Source of the DNA: Sediminibacillus albus | GTDB lineage: Bacteria > Bacillota > Bacilli > Bacillales > Amphibacillaceae | Assembly: GCF_900101125.1 (NCBI RefSeq) | Contig: NZ_FNFL01000005.1 | Location: 124,001-188,000, forward strand | Direction of reading: 5' to 3' | DNA length: 64,000 bases | Shown: positions 32,976-42,645 of the stretch, one piece after another | Layout of the letters: each line of letters opens with the position of its first letter | How positions within the stretch are numbered: the stretch's first letter is position 1 | Made by a program: the position numbers and the translations under genes | Notes under the pieces: model-generated | The model's input: only the letters and a program-made list of their open reading frames with translations | The model's database searches: none | Told to the model about the DNA's origin: nothing

Positions 32976-33223
32976 TGGGCGACACCCTCCTCAATGGTGT
33001 ACTGATAATCTTCAATGACTGGATTGGCTAATAGTTTTGCACACATTTCTTTTATTTGCCGGTCGATATCTGCATGTTCATCTACTTGAAGCTCCAAAAA
33101 CCTGCCGACCCGCGCTCCATGTACTTCGGGAAACCCCAGCTTGTTCAGCGATTCCTGAACTGCTTTCCCCTGCGGGTCCAATACACCTTGCTTTAAAGTT
33201 ATATATACTTTTACTGTTTTCAT
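32972..33223 (-). CDS. purS: Phosphoribosylformylglycinamidine synthase subunit PurS
   Basis: PurS (83 aa) bridges PurL and PurQ and allows ammonia transfer. Sequence [20 protein letters not shown] and [12 protein letters not shown] are the family pattern. Four-base overlaps with purC upstream and purQ downstream. Confidence 0.96.
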   Translation of the reverse strand: MKTVKVYITLKQGVLDPQGKAVQESLNKLGFPEVHGARVGRFLELQVDEHADIDRQIKEMCAKLLANPVIEDYQYTIEEGVAQ

Positions 33224-33933
33224 ACTGTAGCCTCCAGTCGTTGAAGAATATTGTCGTACACGTACAAAAGGTCGCCTAAATCCTCGCGGAATACATCCTT
33301 ATCCATTTTTTCGCCAGTTTCTTTGTCCCAAAGCCGGCAAGTGTCAGGGGAAACCTCATCCGACAAAATAATCCTGCCTTCTATGTTTCTGCCAAACTCC
33401 AACTTGAAGTCTGCCAATGTTAAATCGATATTTTCAAAGAATTGCTTTAGGTGATCGTTAACGTTGAGAGCCATCTCTTTTATATCCAGCAGTTCTGCTG
33501 GGGTTACATCAGATAGAAGCAAAGCGTGTTCATCATTAATCAGCGGATCGCCCAGCACATCGTTTTTGTAGAAAAGCTCTACGAGCGGCGGCGAGAATTC
33601 CGATTTTTCCTGGATTCCCAAGCGGCGGGTGATGCTGCCTGCTGCCGTGTTCCTAACGACTACTTCCACCGGAATGATTGTTGTTTTTTCCACTAGCTGC
33701 TCCGTCTCATTAAGGCTGCGGACGAAGTGGCTGGCAATCCCTTTTTCCTGAAGAAACTCGAATACTTTTGCTGAGATTTGGTTGTTATATTTCCCTTTCC
33801 CAATGAAGCTTGCTTTTTTCTTGCCGTTAAAAGCAGTTGCGTCGTTTTTGTAAGACAATATTAAATGCGTATCATTGCCTTCCACCCGAAAAACTTGTTT
33901 TGCTTTTCCTTCATATAAAAGGTTGCCCTTCAT
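33220..33933 (-). CDS. purC: SAICAR synthase
   Basis: PurC (237 aa) adds aspartate to CAIR with ATP. LLYEGKAKQVF, LSYKNDATAFNG and VVVRNTAAGSITRRLG are diagnostic, and ILSDEVSPDTCRLWD contains the substrate-site Asp and Ser. It lies 47 bp after purB. Confidence 0.97.
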   Translation of the reverse strand: MKGNLLYEGKAKQVFRVEGNDTHLILSYKNDATAFNGKKKASFIGKGKYNNQISAKVFEFLQEKGIASHFVRSLNETEQLVEKTTIIPVEVVVRNTAAGSITRRLGIQEKSEFSPPLVELFYKNDVLGDPLINDEHALLLSDVTPAELLDIKEMALNVNDHLKQFFENIDLTLADFKLEFGRNIEGRIILSDEVSPDTCRLWDKETGEKMDKDVFREDLGDLLYVYDNILQRLEATV

Positions 33934-33980
33934 TACGTCACCCCATCGATTTAGTATGTGGAAATATCCCGGAAATTTTC

Positions 33981-35273
33981 CTATAAACCAATTCGTTCAA
34001 AGACCCCATCAACATTCTTCAAATGATAGGTATAGTCGAAACAATCAGCAATTTGCTCCTTGCTCAACAATGCAGTTATCTTTTGCTCTGATTCCACTAA
34101 CTCACGGAACGGGATTCCTTCCTCCCAAGCCTTCATGGCATTTGGCTGCACTAAATCGTAGGCTTCTTCTCTGCTCATGCCCGCGTCAATCAAAGTAAGC
34201 AGCACGCGCTGGGAAAAAATAACGCCGTAAGTTTTATCAATGTTTGCTTTCATGTTTTCCGGAAAAACGGTTAGGTTTTTCACGATTGTCGAGAAGCGGT
34301 GAAGCATATAATTCAATGCTATCGTTGCATCAGGTAAAATAATTCGCTCTGCGGAAGAATGGGAAATATCGCGTTCGTGCCACAATGCCACATTTTCATA
34401 GGCCGTTACCATATGGCCGCGCAGCACTCTTGCCATACCCGTCATATTTTCCGAACCGATTGGGTTCCGTTTATGAGGCATTGCCGAGGAACCTTTCTGT
34501 CCTTTCGCAAAAAACTCCTCGACTTCTCTTGTTTCTGTCTTTTGCAGGTTGCGAATTTCGACGGCGAATTTCTCGATCGATGTAGCAATCAAGGAAAGCG
34601 TCGATACATAATGGGCGTGGCGGTCACGCTGTAATGTCTGGGTAGATACAGGGGCGGCAGCTAAACCCAGCTTTTCACATACATATTTTTCAACAAACGG
34701 ATCGATATTGGCATAGGTTCCAACAGCGCCTGATAACTTGCCCGTTTCAATCGTTTTAGCTGCCGCATCGAACCGTTCCAGGTTCCGTTTCATTTCTTCA
34801 TACCAAAGTGCCATTTTCAATCCAAAGGTTGTCGGTTCTGCGTGGACGCCATGTGTCCGCCCCATCATGACCGTATGCTGGTGCTCCTTGGCCTTATTTG
34901 CCAGGATGTCAATGAATTGCTTGATGTCTTTGCGTAAGATATCATTTGCCTGCTTTAGTAAATAAGAGAGCGCCGTATCGACTACATCTGTGGAAGTTAG
35001 CCCGTAATGGACCCATTTACGTTCTTCTCCGAGTGTTTCAGAGACGGCTCGTGTAAAGGCGACCACATCATGCCGTGTTTCCTGTTCGATTTCCAGAATC
35101 CGGCTGACATCAAAAGAAGCGTTGACCCTGAGCTTTTCCACGTCCTGTTTTGGAATAACACCAAGTTCGCTCCATGCTTCACAGGCGAGAATTTCCACTT
35201 CCAGCCAAGCCTTGTATTTATTTTCGTCTGTCCAGATAGATCCCATTTCTTCTCTTGTATAACGATCAATCAT
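33981..35273 (-). CDS. purB: Adenylosuccinate lyase
   Basis: PurB (430 aa) cleaves SAICAR to AICAR and adenylosuccinate to AMP with fumarate release. [19 protein letters not shown] at the N-terminus, catalytic His in [16 protein letters not shown], and the signature loop [17 protein letters not shown] with its catalytic Ser. Confidence 0.98.
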   Translation of the reverse strand: MIDRYTREEMGSIWTDENKYKAWLEVEILACEAWSELGVIPKQDVEKLRVNASFDVSRILEIEQETRHDVVAFTRAVSETLGEERKWVHYGLTSTDVVDTALSYLLKQANDILRKDIKQFIDILANKAKEHQHTVMMGRTHGVHAEPTTFGLKMALWYEEMKRNLERFDAAAKTIETGKLSGAVGTYANIDPFVEKYVCEKLGLAAAPVSTQTLQRDRHAHYVSTLSLIATSIEKFAVEIRNLQKTETREVEEFFAKGQKGSSAMPHKRNPIGSENMTGMARVLRGHMVTAYENVALWHERDISHSSAERIILPDATIALNYMLHRFSTIVKNLTVFPENMKANIDKTYGVIFSQRVLLTLIDAGMSREEAYDLVQPNAMKAWEEGIPFRELVESEQKITALLSKEQIADCFDYTYHLKNVDGVFERIGL

Positions 35274-35303
35274 AAGTAAGCCCTCCTGATTTTCCTGCCG
35301 GTG

Positions 35304-36461
35304 CTACCACACCGGCTGGCTGGCACCGGAAAAACTACTGTCCGATGCATGAGTTTTTTCAAATTGTTTCCTTGTTTCCTCGATATTGCTGCCTACGTAA
35401 GTGACGTGGCCCATTTTTCTGTTTGGTTTTATCCCCTGCTTGCCATAGATATGGAGATGTCCATTGGTAAATTCGTTTTCGGCTTGCACGTATTCTTCCA
35501 TCTCCGCACCAAGCAGATTCAGCATGATAGCTCCACCATGGAACAGTACTGGTACCAAGGGCAAGCCGCACACCGCACGTATATGCTGTTCAAATTGGGA
35601 AACATTGCATGCTTCAATGGTGAAATGTCCTGAATTGTGGGGACGCGGCGCCATTTCATTGATAAGGATTTCTTCACCAACAACAAACATTTCAATGGCA
35701 AACGTACCGACCACTGAAAGACTCTCTGCTACAGTTTTTGCTGCAGCCTGCGCATTATTCTCCAAATTAGCTGAAATGTCTGCAGGTACAGTGGTTTGGT
35801 GAAGTATATGGTTTTTATGTTGGTTTTCTGCAACAGGGAAATAAGTGATTTCCCCAGCAGCCGAGCGAGTGAATACGACAGAAATTTCTTTCTCAAATGG
35901 AATGAAGCGTTCGATGATGCACCGGCTGTTGCTGGCAACAAACTGTTCAGCTGCGGCAAGATCGTTCTCTGTTTTGGCAATCATTTGGCCTTTGCCATCA
36001 TAACCGCCACGGCATGTCTTCAACACAAATGGCAAGCCGACTTCGGCCGCTTTCTCAGCTAGCTCGGAATGATGATAGATAATAGCAAAAGCGGGTACAG
36101 GCAAGCTGCTATCTACTAGCCTGCTTTTCTCTACTTCCCTGTCCTGGGTAATCTTCAATAGTTCTGACCCTTGGGGCAATACCCCTTCCGCTTCAAGATA
36201 CCTTGCGGCAGCCAAATCGACGTTTTCAAATTCGTAGGTTACGACATCACTGATTTCCGCTAATTGTTTTATAGCTTGCAAATCATCGTAGGCTGCCACT
36301 ATGTGATGATCACTGACTTGTGCTGCCGGGCAATCTGGAGTCGGATCCAAAACGGCAATCCGATAACCCATATGCCTGGCAGCCGTCGCCATCATTCTTC
36401 CCAGCTGTCCTCCGCCTAAGATCCCAATCATTTTACCTGGTAAAATTCTATTTGGCCGCAA
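35304..36461 (-). CDS. purK: N5-carboxyaminoimidazole ribonucleotide synthase
   Basis: PurK (385 aa) carboxylates AIR to N5-CAIR with ATP and bicarbonate. [23 protein letters not shown] and the ATP-grasp stretch [17 protein letters not shown], plus [19 protein letters not shown]. The start is TTG at 36461, inside the last codons of purE (14-bp overlap), with GAGGGAT just upstream. Confidence 0.96.
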   Translation of the reverse strand: MRPNRILPGKMIGILGGGQLGRMMATAARHMGYRIAVLDPTPDCPAAQVSDHHIVAAYDDLQAIKQLAEISDVVTYEFENVDLAAARYLEAEGVLPQGSELLKITQDREVEKSRLVDSSLPVPAFAIIYHHSELAEKAAEVGLPFVLKTCRGGYDGKGQMIAKTENDLAAAEQFVASNSRCIIERFIPFEKEISVVFTRSAAGEITYFPVAENQHKNHILHQTTVPADISANLENNAQAAAKTVAESLSVVGTFAIEMFVVGEEILINEMAPRPHNSGHFTIEACNVSQFEQHIRAVCGLPLVPVLFHGGAIMLNLLGAEMEEYVQAENEFTNGHLHIYGKQGIKPNRKMGHVTYVGSNIEETRKQFEKTHASDSSFSGASQPVW

Positions 36462-36939
36462 GTTGATCCCTCATTTCATCTACTTTTTGCTGCTGCCCCA
36501 TTTGGAAGGATTCCAATCTTTCCGCCACACTTCCATCAGAAGAACCGAGGATTTGAGCAGCCAGGATAGCTGCATTTTTAGCGCCAGCTGTTCCGATCGC
36601 CACAGTAGCTACCGGGACTCCGCCAGGCATTTGGACGATTGATAGTAACGAGTCCATTCCATCCAATGCATTGGTTTGGACAGGGACTCCAATCACCGGA
36701 AGCGTTGTTTTAGCTGCTGCCATTCCAGGAAGGTGAGCTGCACCGCCAGCTCCCGCAATGATGACTTTCAACCCTTTTTCCCGGGCAGAAGCAGCATAGG
36801 CAAACAGGTCGTCTGGTGTACGGTGAGCAGAGATGATGTTTTTTTCATAATCAATGCCTAACTGTTCAAGCATACTGCATGTATGCTCCATCGTTTCCCA
36901 GTCAGAAATACTTCCCATGATAACTCCTACACTCGCCAT
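36448..36939 (-). CDS. purE: N5-carboxyaminoimidazole ribonucleotide mutase
   Basis: PurE (163 aa) moves the carboxyl group of N5-CAIR to give [34 protein letters not shown] with the catalytic His, and [25 protein letters not shown] are diagnostic. It is the first gene of purEKBCSQLFMNHD, directly behind the riboswitch leader (37021-37196). Confidence 0.97.
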   Translation of the reverse strand: MASVGVIMGSISDWETMEHTCSMLEQLGIDYEKNIISAHRTPDDLFAYAASAREKGLKVIIAGAGGAAHLPGMAAAKTTLPVIGVPVQTNALDGMDSLLSIVQMPGGVPVATVAIGTAGAKNAAILAAQILGSSDGSVAERLESFQMGQQQKVDEMRDQLAAK

Positions 36940-37020
36940 AGTTGATTCCTCATTTCTTCAATTATGTATTTTCCAGCGTCCCGCTGTGTTGATGGCCATG
37001 CATTTAACCATATAAAATAC

Positions 37021-37058
37021 CCATTCATCTCCTCATTATCATGAGAGAAGATGAATGG
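37021..37058 (-). terminator. Riboswitch-controlled terminator in the pur leader
   Basis: CCATTCATCT (37021-37030) pairs with AGATGAATGG (37049-37058), with partial pairing inside. The minus strand continues GTATTTTATATGG, a U-rich tail. Its position between aptamer and purE is that of the expression platform. Confidence 0.75.
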
Positions 37059-37129
37059 GCATACGTCTACCATTTTATATGCATCCATAAAAACTACCGC
37101 GTTTTGCAGGCAGCAGCAATTGCATCCTC

Positions 37130-37196
37130 CCTCATAGTCCGTCATTTACGGTGACGGGTAGAGACTATCGGGCCATATTCCCAAAATTATATGAGG
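37130..37196 (-). promoter_or_regulatory. Purine (guanine-type) riboswitch aptamer, pur operon
   Basis: Minus-strand sequence has P1 arms CCTCATA and TATGAGG at the two ends, and the conserved core TATAAT, ATATGG, GTCTCTACC, ACCGTAAATG and GACTATGAG. The J3-1 base corresponding to xpt C74 is C (GACTATG, not GATTATG), indicating guanine/hypoxanthine recognition. With ligand bound the downstream terminator is expected to form, shutting off pur. Confidence 0.96.
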
Positions 37197-37267
37197 CGTA
37201 TTAAAGTTTATCTAATTATCAATGAGCTGATAGAAAAAGACAGCTCTTATTTCCGAATGCATATCTA

Positions 37268-37296
37268 TGATAACAAGCTTTATTTAAACGGTCAAT
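37268..37296 (-). promoter_or_regulatory. Sigma-A promoter of the pur operon
   Basis: On the minus strand TTGACC, a 17-bp spacer and TATCAT, about 70 bp before the riboswitch aptamer. Confidence 0.8.
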
Positions 37297-37298
37297 GA

Positions 37299-37343
37299 AT
37301 ATCGAACGATAATTGCAAATTTATTTTTAATGTTCGTCTTTTA
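37299..37343. promoter_or_regulatory. PurR operator (PurBox pair) of the pur operon
   Basis: Two inverted CGAAC cores: CGAAC at 37304-37308 within AATATCGAACGATAAT, and GTTCG at 37333-37337 within TAATGTTCGTCTTTT. They fit the AWWWCCGAACWWT consensus, and the 29-bp core spacing is the same as at pbuG. The distal box covers the yebG stop codon. Confidence 0.85.
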
Positions 37344-37575
37344 CTGGTACGGCGTCAAAGATGACTTTTCTGCTTACTGGCTGATACTTGGTTTCTCCAT
37401 CTTCTGACTGCTCGGCAAAAATCGGTTTTTCTATCCGGCGAATCGGGGTAAATCCCTCTGCCGCTATCCGCTCCAGGCATTGATCAATGGTCTCGCCATC
37501 CTGCAATACAAACTGTTTTTTACTCCTGCTCGGATTGGATTGCTTCTTTCTCTTGCTGCTCTTCTTTTTTGCCAC
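37327..37575 (-). CDS. yebG: NETI motif-containing protein (YebG-like)
   Basis: An 82-aa basic small protein. Lys/Arg-rich start ([18 protein letters not shown]), then the NETI-type motif [28 protein letters not shown]. The same gene lies between yebE and purE in B. subtilis. It begins 56 bp inside yebE in another frame, so the two are translationally linked. Function unknown. Confidence 0.85.
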   Translation of the reverse strand: MAKKKSSKRKKQSNPSRSKKQFVLQDGETIDQCLERIAAEGFTPIRRIEKPIFAEQSEDGETKYQPVSRKVIFDAVPVKDEH

Positions 37576-38113
37576 TTTTGATCCGTCCTCTCCTTACTTG
37601 TTTCACCCAGAAACCGCCATGAATCTGTTTAGGCTCATAAGCAACGATAAATGCTTTCGGGTCAATAAAACGAATGGTCTCATAAAGCTGGAGCTCATAT
37701 TTTCGCGGTGTCAGTATTTGCATGGACAATCGATCGCCATCCATTCCATAAGCATACCAGCTGGTTACTCCATACCCTTTATCACGCAACTGCTTGGTGA
37801 ATGAAATGTTAGGATCTGAAGAAATGACATTTACCGTAATATAACCAAGCGCAAGTTTTTCTTCTATCATAGAACCGACAACGACACCAATTCCGAAACC
37901 AAGAGCGTAAGCAATAATATTTTCAATTTGATCGAGGTTATCCAGCACAAGCCCGAGCCCAAGTACATAGATAGTAATTTCAAACATGCTGACGACAGCG
38001 GCTATATACCTCCTGCCTTTTAACGTAAGAATCATCCGGATAGTCGAAAACGAAACATAGACAATATTGATAATCAAAATGATCGATACCATGATCAAAG
38101 CATTATCCAGCAT
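37520..38113 (-). CDS. yebE: DUF2179 (UPF0316) membrane protein YebE
   Basis: A 197-aa protein with three N-terminal membrane helices ([52 protein letters not shown]) and a C-terminal cytoplasmic DUF2179 domain ([25 protein letters not shown]). ATG at 38113 has AGGAGG six bases upstream. The tail is Lys/Glu-rich and overlaps yebG. Function unknown. Confidence 0.9.
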   Translation of the reverse strand: MLDNALIMVSIILIINIVYVSFSTIRMILTLKGRRYIAAVVSMFEITIYVLGLGLVLDNLDQIENIIAYALGFGIGVVVGSMIEEKLALGYITVNVISSDPNISFTKQLRDKGYGVTSWYAYGMDGDRLSMQILTPRKYELQLYETIRFIDPKAFIVAYEPKQIHGGFWVKQVRRGRIKSGKKEEQQEKEAIQSEQE

Positions 38114-38242
38114 TAACATCCTCCTAGAGATAGCTTCAAAACAGGAGCATCCTCGACGGGACATTCACCCATTTTTCATTCATGCATACAATATATCGCA
38201 TTTCAATTAGCTAAAACAACTATAAAAGGGGGAAATCGCTTT

Positions 38243-38674
38243 ATGGATCCGTTTAAAAATATGAGCGACTGGAAACGGAACATGGATCATTTTTTCGGCG
38301 ATAATTTTTGGAATGAATTTGAAGGGGTACTGAAGCCCTCCCTCCCGCAAATCAACCTATACCAGAAAGAAAAAGAAATTGTATGCATTGCCAGCATACC
38401 AGGAGTAGATAATTTAAAAAATATCGATGTGTTTGTGAACCATGCAACTCTGGAAATTAAGGGAAGTATTGACATGAAAGAAGCGGAAGGCCAAGTCATT
38501 CGCGAGGAAATCCTTCACGGCAATTTTGAACGGAAGATTGACCTGCCATACCCAGTCCGGAGAGAGAAAGTCGAAGCCTCCTATCAGCGCGGCCTGTTAG
38601 TGCTCCGCCTCCACCGTTTGTTCAAAGATGATAATCAAAAATCCCGCCTGGAGATTGTTGACCTGGAGGACTGA
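38243..38674 (+). CDS. Hsp20/alpha-crystallin family protein (coat-protein CotP-like)
   Basis: A 143-aa small heat-shock protein. N-terminal FKNMSDWKRNMDHFFGDNFW, a central alpha-crystallin domain (PQINLYQKEKEIVCIASIPGV... to YQRGLLVLRLHR) with the family's GLL triplet in RGLLVLRL. AGGGGG lies before the ATG. It may be a spore-coat-associated sHSP, as CotM and CotP are in B. subtilis, but a plain cytoplasmic chaperone is equally possible. It is followed by a tandem repeat array. Confidence 0.85.
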   Translation: MDPFKNMSDWKRNMDHFFGDNFWNEFEGVLKPSLPQINLYQKEKEIVCIASIPGVDNLKNIDVFVNHATLEIKGSIDMKEAEGQVIREEILHGNFERKIDLPYPVRREKVEASYQRGLLVLRLHRLFKDDNQKSRLEIVDLED

Positions 38675-38681
38675 ACAATAA

Positions 38682-39040
38682 GTGGAGCGACTTCCGCACG
38701 AAGTGGATCATTTTACCGGCAAAGTGGAGCGTCTTTCGGATGAAGTAGATCATCTACAGTAAAGTTGAGCGATTTTCGGATGAAGTGGATCATCTACGGG
38801 TAAAGTTGAGCGATTTTCGGATGAAGTGGATCATCTTCGGTAAAGTTGAGCGATTTTCAGACGAAGTAGATCATCTCCCGGAATAAATAGAGCGATTTTC
38901 AGACGAAGTAGATCACCTTCCGGGTAAAGTTGAGCGATTTCCGCCTAAAGTGGATCATCTTCGGTAAAGTAGAGCGATTTTCAGACGAAGCGGATCATCT
39001 CCCGAACAAAGTGGAGCGACTTCCACACAAAGCTAAATAT
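38682..39040. repeat. Nine-unit intergenic tandem repeat, period about 41 bp
   Basis: Units begin near 38682, 38724, 38764, 38805, 38845, 38887, 38929, 38969 and 39011 (spacings 40-43 bp). A typical unit is GTTGAGCGATTTTCGGATGA followed by AGTGGATCATCTTCGGTAAA. Each unit is itself two related half units of about 20 bp (AAGTNGAGCGA... and AAGTGGATCAT...). Spacing is not a multiple of three, so it is not coding. It is not CRISPR: there are no unique spacers. Confidence 0.9.
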
Positions 39041-39052
39041 TCTACTTTAAAA

Positions 39053-39085
39053 AAGAGCATTGCCCGTGGGCAATGCTCTTTTTTT
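39053..39085. terminator. Bidirectional terminator between the tandem repeat and pbuG
   Basis: GAGCATTGCCC (39055-39065) pairs with GGGCAATGCTC (39068-39078). An A tract lies on the left and a T tract on the right, serving pbuG on the minus strand and possibly the sHSP on the plus strand. Confidence 0.9.
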
Positions 39086-39087
39086 AT

Positions 39088-40422
39088 TTAACTTAAGAAG
39101 ATAAAGTACAAGATAAAGATAACAAATAATAGATACATAATTGGGTTGATTTCTTTGCCTTTTCCTTTTACGAGCATCGTTATCGGATAGAAGACAAAGC
39201 CGATGGCAATCCCTGTGGCAATGCTGTAAGTTAATGGCATGGTTACGATGGTCAAAAAGGCTGGCACAGCAATTTCGAATCTGTCCCATTCAATTTGCCT
39301 TAAGGTTGTACACATCAATACTCCGACAATAATCAAGGCCGGCGCGGTAACTGCTGACGTTACAATACTTAACAGCGGCGAAAACAATAGTGCTAATAAA
39401 AAGAATGCTGCTGTAACGACAGCCGTAAACCCGGTTCTTCCACCTGCACTTACGCCGGTCGTAGATTCTACATACGATGTGGTAGTCGATGTTCCCAATG
39501 TCGCACCTACAACAGTTGCAGCGGAGTCAGAGAACAGTGCTTTTCCTGCACGAGGCAATTTATTTTCTTTCATCAATCCTGCTTTCGTCGCAACCGCTAC
39601 TAACGTTCCAGCGGTATCGAAGAAATCCACGAATAAAAACGTTAAAATAACGACAAGCATTTGGATCGTGAAAATGTCACCGAAATGGCTAAACGCTTGT
39701 CCGAAAGTAGGAGCCAGGCTTGGTACTGGCCCGACAACATCGCCCATGCTTGTCGGCGGTGCGATTAAGCCAACAATCATACCAGCGATCGCAGTTAGAA
39801 TCATTCCGTAAAAGACGCCGCCCTTAATATTAGAAGCAAGCAGAATGACAGTAGCGACTATCCCGAAGACGGCGAGCAGTGTGTTCGGATTGGTCAGATC
39901 TCCCAACGCTACCATTGTATCCGGGTTTCCCACTACAATGCCTGAATTTTGGAAACCGATAAAAGCGATAAACAGCCCAATCCCTGCGCCAACTGCCATC
40001 TTTAAATTGGCAGGAATCGCATTGATAATTTTTTCTCTCAGTCCTGTTAGAGTTAAAACGATGAAAATAAGTCCTGAAGCTAGTACACCCGCCAAAGCGG
40101 TTTCCCATGGGATTCCATATCCAAGTACCACCGTATAGGCAAAAAAGGCATTCAATCCCATGCCTGGCGCCAATGCGATTGGATACTTAGCAAGCAGGCC
40201 CATAATCAATGTACCGACTGCGGCCGCCAGCGCTGTTGCTGTGAACACCGCACCCTGGTCAATCCTCGTGACACCTGGAGGCAGTTCTTCAATTCCTACT
40301 AAAGCCAGTGTAGCCGGATTGACAAATAAAATATAAGCCATCGATAAAAACGTAGTTAATCCAGCAATAAACTCGGTGCGATAATTGGTGCCAAGCTCTT
40401 CAAAGCGAAAAAACTTTTTCAC
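39088..40422 (-). CDS. pbuG: Hypoxanthine/guanine permease
   Basis: PbuG (444 aa) is an AzgA-like NCS2-superfamily purine permease with about 13 membrane segments. MKKFFRFEELGTNYRTEFIAGLTTFLSMAYILFVNPATLAL, APGMGLNAFFAYTVVLG and GTSTTTSYVESTTGVSAGGRTG match B. subtilis PbuG closely. It imports hypoxanthine and guanine. Leader: PurR boxes, promoter, guanine riboswitch and terminator, i.e. repressed when purine bases are plentiful. Confidence 0.95.
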   Translation of the reverse strand: MKKFFRFEELGTNYRTEFIAGLTTFLSMAYILFVNPATLALVGIEELPPGVTRIDQGAVFTATALAAAVGTLIMGLLAKYPIALAPGMGLNAFFAYTVVLGYGIPWETALAGVLASGLIFIVLTLTGLREKIINAIPANLKMAVGAGIGLFIAFIGFQNSGIVVGNPDTMVALGDLTNPNTLLAVFGIVATVILLASNIKGGVFYGMILTAIAGMIVGLIAPPTSMGDVVGPVPSLAPTFGQAFSHFGDIFTIQMLVVILTFLFVDFFDTAGTLVAVATKAGLMKENKLPRAGKALFSDSAATVVGATLGTSTTTSYVESTTGVSAGGRTGFTAVVTAAFFLLALLFSPLLSIVTSAVTAPALIIVGVLMCTTLRQIEWDRFEIAVPAFLTIVTMPLTYSIATGIAIGFVFYPITMLVKGKGKEINPIMYLLFVIFILYFIFLS

Positions 40423-40503
40423 GGTTATTTCCTCCCCTATTTTCCGTCGCTAAACGTATTCCCCTCCACTTCCGTCTCCAACGGAACCGGAATAACATCT
40501 ACT

Positions 40504-40536
40504 AAAAAAGCGCTCCTGGTTTATACCAAGAGCGCT
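40504..40536 (-). terminator. Riboswitch-controlled terminator, pbuG leader
   Basis: AGCGCTCCTGG (40509-40519) pairs with CCAAGAGCGCT (40526-40536) with one mismatch; the minus strand continues TTTTTAGT. It lies between aptamer and pbuG. Confidence 0.85.
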
Positions 40537-40586
40537 ACCGATTAACTTCACAGGAAATTACAAACACAAATAACATTTGCAATTCA

Positions 40587-40657
40587 CCAGCGTAGTCAGA
40601 CCATTTACGGTAGTCCGGTAGAAACTCATGGGCCTTATCCCCAAAATTATACGACGG
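40587..40657 (-). promoter_or_regulatory. Guanine riboswitch aptamer, pbuG
   Basis: Minus strand: P1 arms CCGTCGTA and TACGCTGG, core TATAAT, GTTTCTACC, ACCGTAAATG and GACTACG, with C at the ligand-selecting position. P1 contains one wobble and one mismatch. Confidence 0.94.
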
Positions 40658-40699
40658 TATTTCTATTCCTATATGATTTTTATAAAAAGTACATTCATT

Positions 40700-40728
40700 A
40701 TCATACTAATGACTCGACGATTCGTCAA
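40700..40728 (-). promoter_or_regulatory. Sigma-A promoter of pbuG
   Basis: Minus strand TTGACG, a 17-bp spacer and TATGAT, just upstream of the aptamer. Confidence 0.8.
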
Positions 40729-40732
40729 TAAC

Positions 40733-40776
40733 AAAAACGAATATTTTTTATAAAAAAATATTTATCGTTCGTGTTT
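40733..40776. promoter_or_regulatory. PurR operator (PurBox pair) of pbuG
   Basis: CGAAT at 40738-40742 (weaker core) and GTTCG at 40767-40771 are inverted cores spaced 29 bp, exactly as in front of purE. The strong box ends close to the guaA stop codon. Confidence 0.75.
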
Positions 40777-40780
40777 CAGC

Positions 40781-42316
40781 CTACTCCCACTCAATCGTAG
40801 CTGGCGGCTTGCTCGTAATATCATAAACGACTCGGTTGATATGGTCGACTTCGTTAACTATTCGGGTCGAGATTTTCTCGAGCACCTCCCAGGGAATCCG
40901 GGCCCAGTCAGATGTCATGCCGTCGATGGATGTGACTGCACGGATGCCGATTGTATAATCATAGGTCCGGGTATCTCCCATCACACCGACACTACGGATA
41001 TCTGGAAGCACCGTAAAGTATTGCCAAATATCTCTTTCCAACCCAGCATGCTTCACTTCTTCCCGTAAAATGGCATCAGACTCCCTGACAATTTCGATTT
41101 TTTCCTCGGTTACTTCACCTAAGACACGAATACCTAAACCAGGACCAGGGAATGGCTGTCTCCAGACAACTTCCTCCGGCACCCCTAATTCAATCCCTAA
41201 AGCACGTACTTCATCCTTAAACAAGGTGTTCAAAGGCTCAAGCAATTCAAACTGCATGTTCTCCGGCAGCCCGCCGACATTGTGGTGCGACTTAATGGTT
41301 TGCGCTGTCTCGGTTCCGCTTTCTACAATATCCGTGTAGAGCGTACCTTGGGCGAGAAAATCAATGTCCTTCAGTTTTTCTGCTTCGTCATCAAATACAT
41401 AAATGAATTCGTTACCAATGATTTTCCGTTTTTGCTCTGGGTCGGAAACCCCACGCAGCTTGCTTAAAAACCGTTCTTCCGCATCAACGCGAATAATATT
41501 CATCTGGAAGCCGTCACGAAATGTCTCCATCACCATGTCTCCTTCATTTTTACGGAGCAATCCATGGTCGACAAAAATACATGTCAGCTGATCGCCAATG
41601 GCTTTATGGATCAATGCTGCGACAACAGAAGAATCGACTCCTCCGCTTAACGCACATAATACTTTTTTATCGCCGACTTTGGCCTGGATTTTTTCAACTT
41701 CCTGATCCACAAAGTTTTCCATTGTCCAATCTCCGCTTGCACCGCAAACATCAAAAACAAATTGCTTTAGCAAGTGATTGCCGTATTCTGTGTTTCTCAC
41801 TTCCGGATGGAATTGAACACCGTATAAGTCCTTCTCCGGGTTACTAAAAGCTGCCACAGGGGTAGATGTGCTGGTTGCATCAATCGCAAACCCTGCCGGC
41901 GGCTCGATCACTTTATCGCCATGGCTCATCCAGACAGTCTGTGTATTTGGCGTTTCTTTGAATAATACAGAAGAAGTGGCGAGCTGGATGTCTGCTTTTC
42001 CATATTCCCGGTCCTGTGCCCTTCGCACATTGCCGCCAAAGTGCTGTGTCATCAGCTGCATACCATAACAAATTCCTAAAACAGGAATGCCTAAATCAAA
42101 AATTTCTTTATCACAGCGAAAGCTGTTTTCGTCATAGACACTGTGTGGACCTCCTGATAGAATAATGCCCTTCGGGTTCATCATTTTAATTGTTTCAGCG
42201 GTTAAACGATGGGAGTGTAATTCACTGTAAACCCCGAACTCTCTTATCCTTCTTGTGATTAGCTGATTATATTGACTGCCAAAATCCAAAACTAAAATCA
42301 TTTCATTACTTTCCAT
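40781..42316 (-). CDS. guaA: GMP synthase (glutamine-hydrolysing)
   Basis: GuaA (511 aa) aminates XMP to GMP. The class I glutaminase domain has [15 protein letters not shown] (Cys) and [12 protein letters not shown] (His-Glu); the ATP pyrophosphatase domain has the P-loop [15 protein letters not shown]; the C-terminal dimerisation domain ends [20 protein letters not shown] at 42316 ([15 protein letters not shown]) is chosen; further in-frame upstream codons overlap the AAGGAG site. Controlled by its own guanine riboswitch. Confidence 0.97.
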   Translation of the reverse strand: MESNEMILVLDFGSQYNQLITRRIREFGVYSELHSHRLTAETIKMMNPKGIILSGGPHSVYDENSFRCDKEIFDLGIPVLGICYGMQLMTQHFGGNVRRAQDREYGKADIQLATSSVLFKETPNTQTVWMSHGDKVIEPPAGFAIDATSTSTPVAAFSNPEKDLYGVQFHPEVRNTEYGNHLLKQFVFDVCGASGDWTMENFVDQEVEKIQAKVGDKKVLCALSGGVDSSVVAALIHKAIGDQLTCIFVDHGLLRKNEGDMVMETFRDGFQMNIIRVDAEERFLSKLRGVSDPEQKRKIIGNEFIYVFDDEAEKLKDIDFLAQGTLYTDIVESGTETAQTIKSHHNVGGLPENMQFELLEPLNTLFKDEVRALGIELGVPEEVVWRQPFPGPGLGIRVLGEVTEEKIEIVRESDAILREEVKHAGLERDIWQYFTVLPDIRSVGVMGDTRTYDYTIGIRAVTSIDGMTSDWARIPWEVLEKISTRIVNEVDHINRVVYDITSKPPATIEWE

Positions 42317-42446
42317 CCCATCCATCTCCTTCACTTTGTGCGATGCTGGACTGCTTTGCACCTGGCATCTTTTTTGTATGGAAAAAACTGAAAAATTGCT
42401 CCGTACCAGTATGGCTGAAGCTATTTACTAGTAAAACAATATATAA

Positions 42447-42486
42447 AAAAAGATTTCTGCCCTCCCAACGAAGGAAGGCAGAAATC
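42447..42486 (-). terminator. Riboswitch-controlled terminator, guaA leader
   Basis: GATTTCTGCC (42452-42461) pairs with GGCAGAAATC (42477-42486); the minus strand continues TTTTTTTATAT. Confidence 0.9.
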
Positions 42487-42520
42487 CAGAAAATACACGT
42501 GCTTTCTGTTTGATTCCCAC

Positions 42521-42589
42521 CTTCATAGTCAGAGCTTTTACGGCGCTCCGGTAGAGACTCTCGAACCTTATTATCGAGGATATATGAAG
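42521..42589 (-). promoter_or_regulatory. Guanine riboswitch aptamer, guaA
   Basis: Minus strand: P1 arms CTTCATA and TATGAAG, core GTCTCTACC, GCCGTAAAAG and GACTATGAAG, with C at the ligand-selecting position. The P3 loop reads CCGTAAAAG rather than the usual ACCGTAAATG, and J1-2 reads TATATC rather than TATAAT. Confidence 0.9.
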
Positions 42590-42645
42590 ATTATTTACTA
42601 ACTTTTCCAGCCCTGTGACATAAGGGCTCTGGCTGAATTGTTACT

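Noticed and set aside
38682-39040. Possible CRISPR array
   Set aside because: Unit lengths vary, repeats are degenerate and contiguous, and there are no unique spacers or cas genes.
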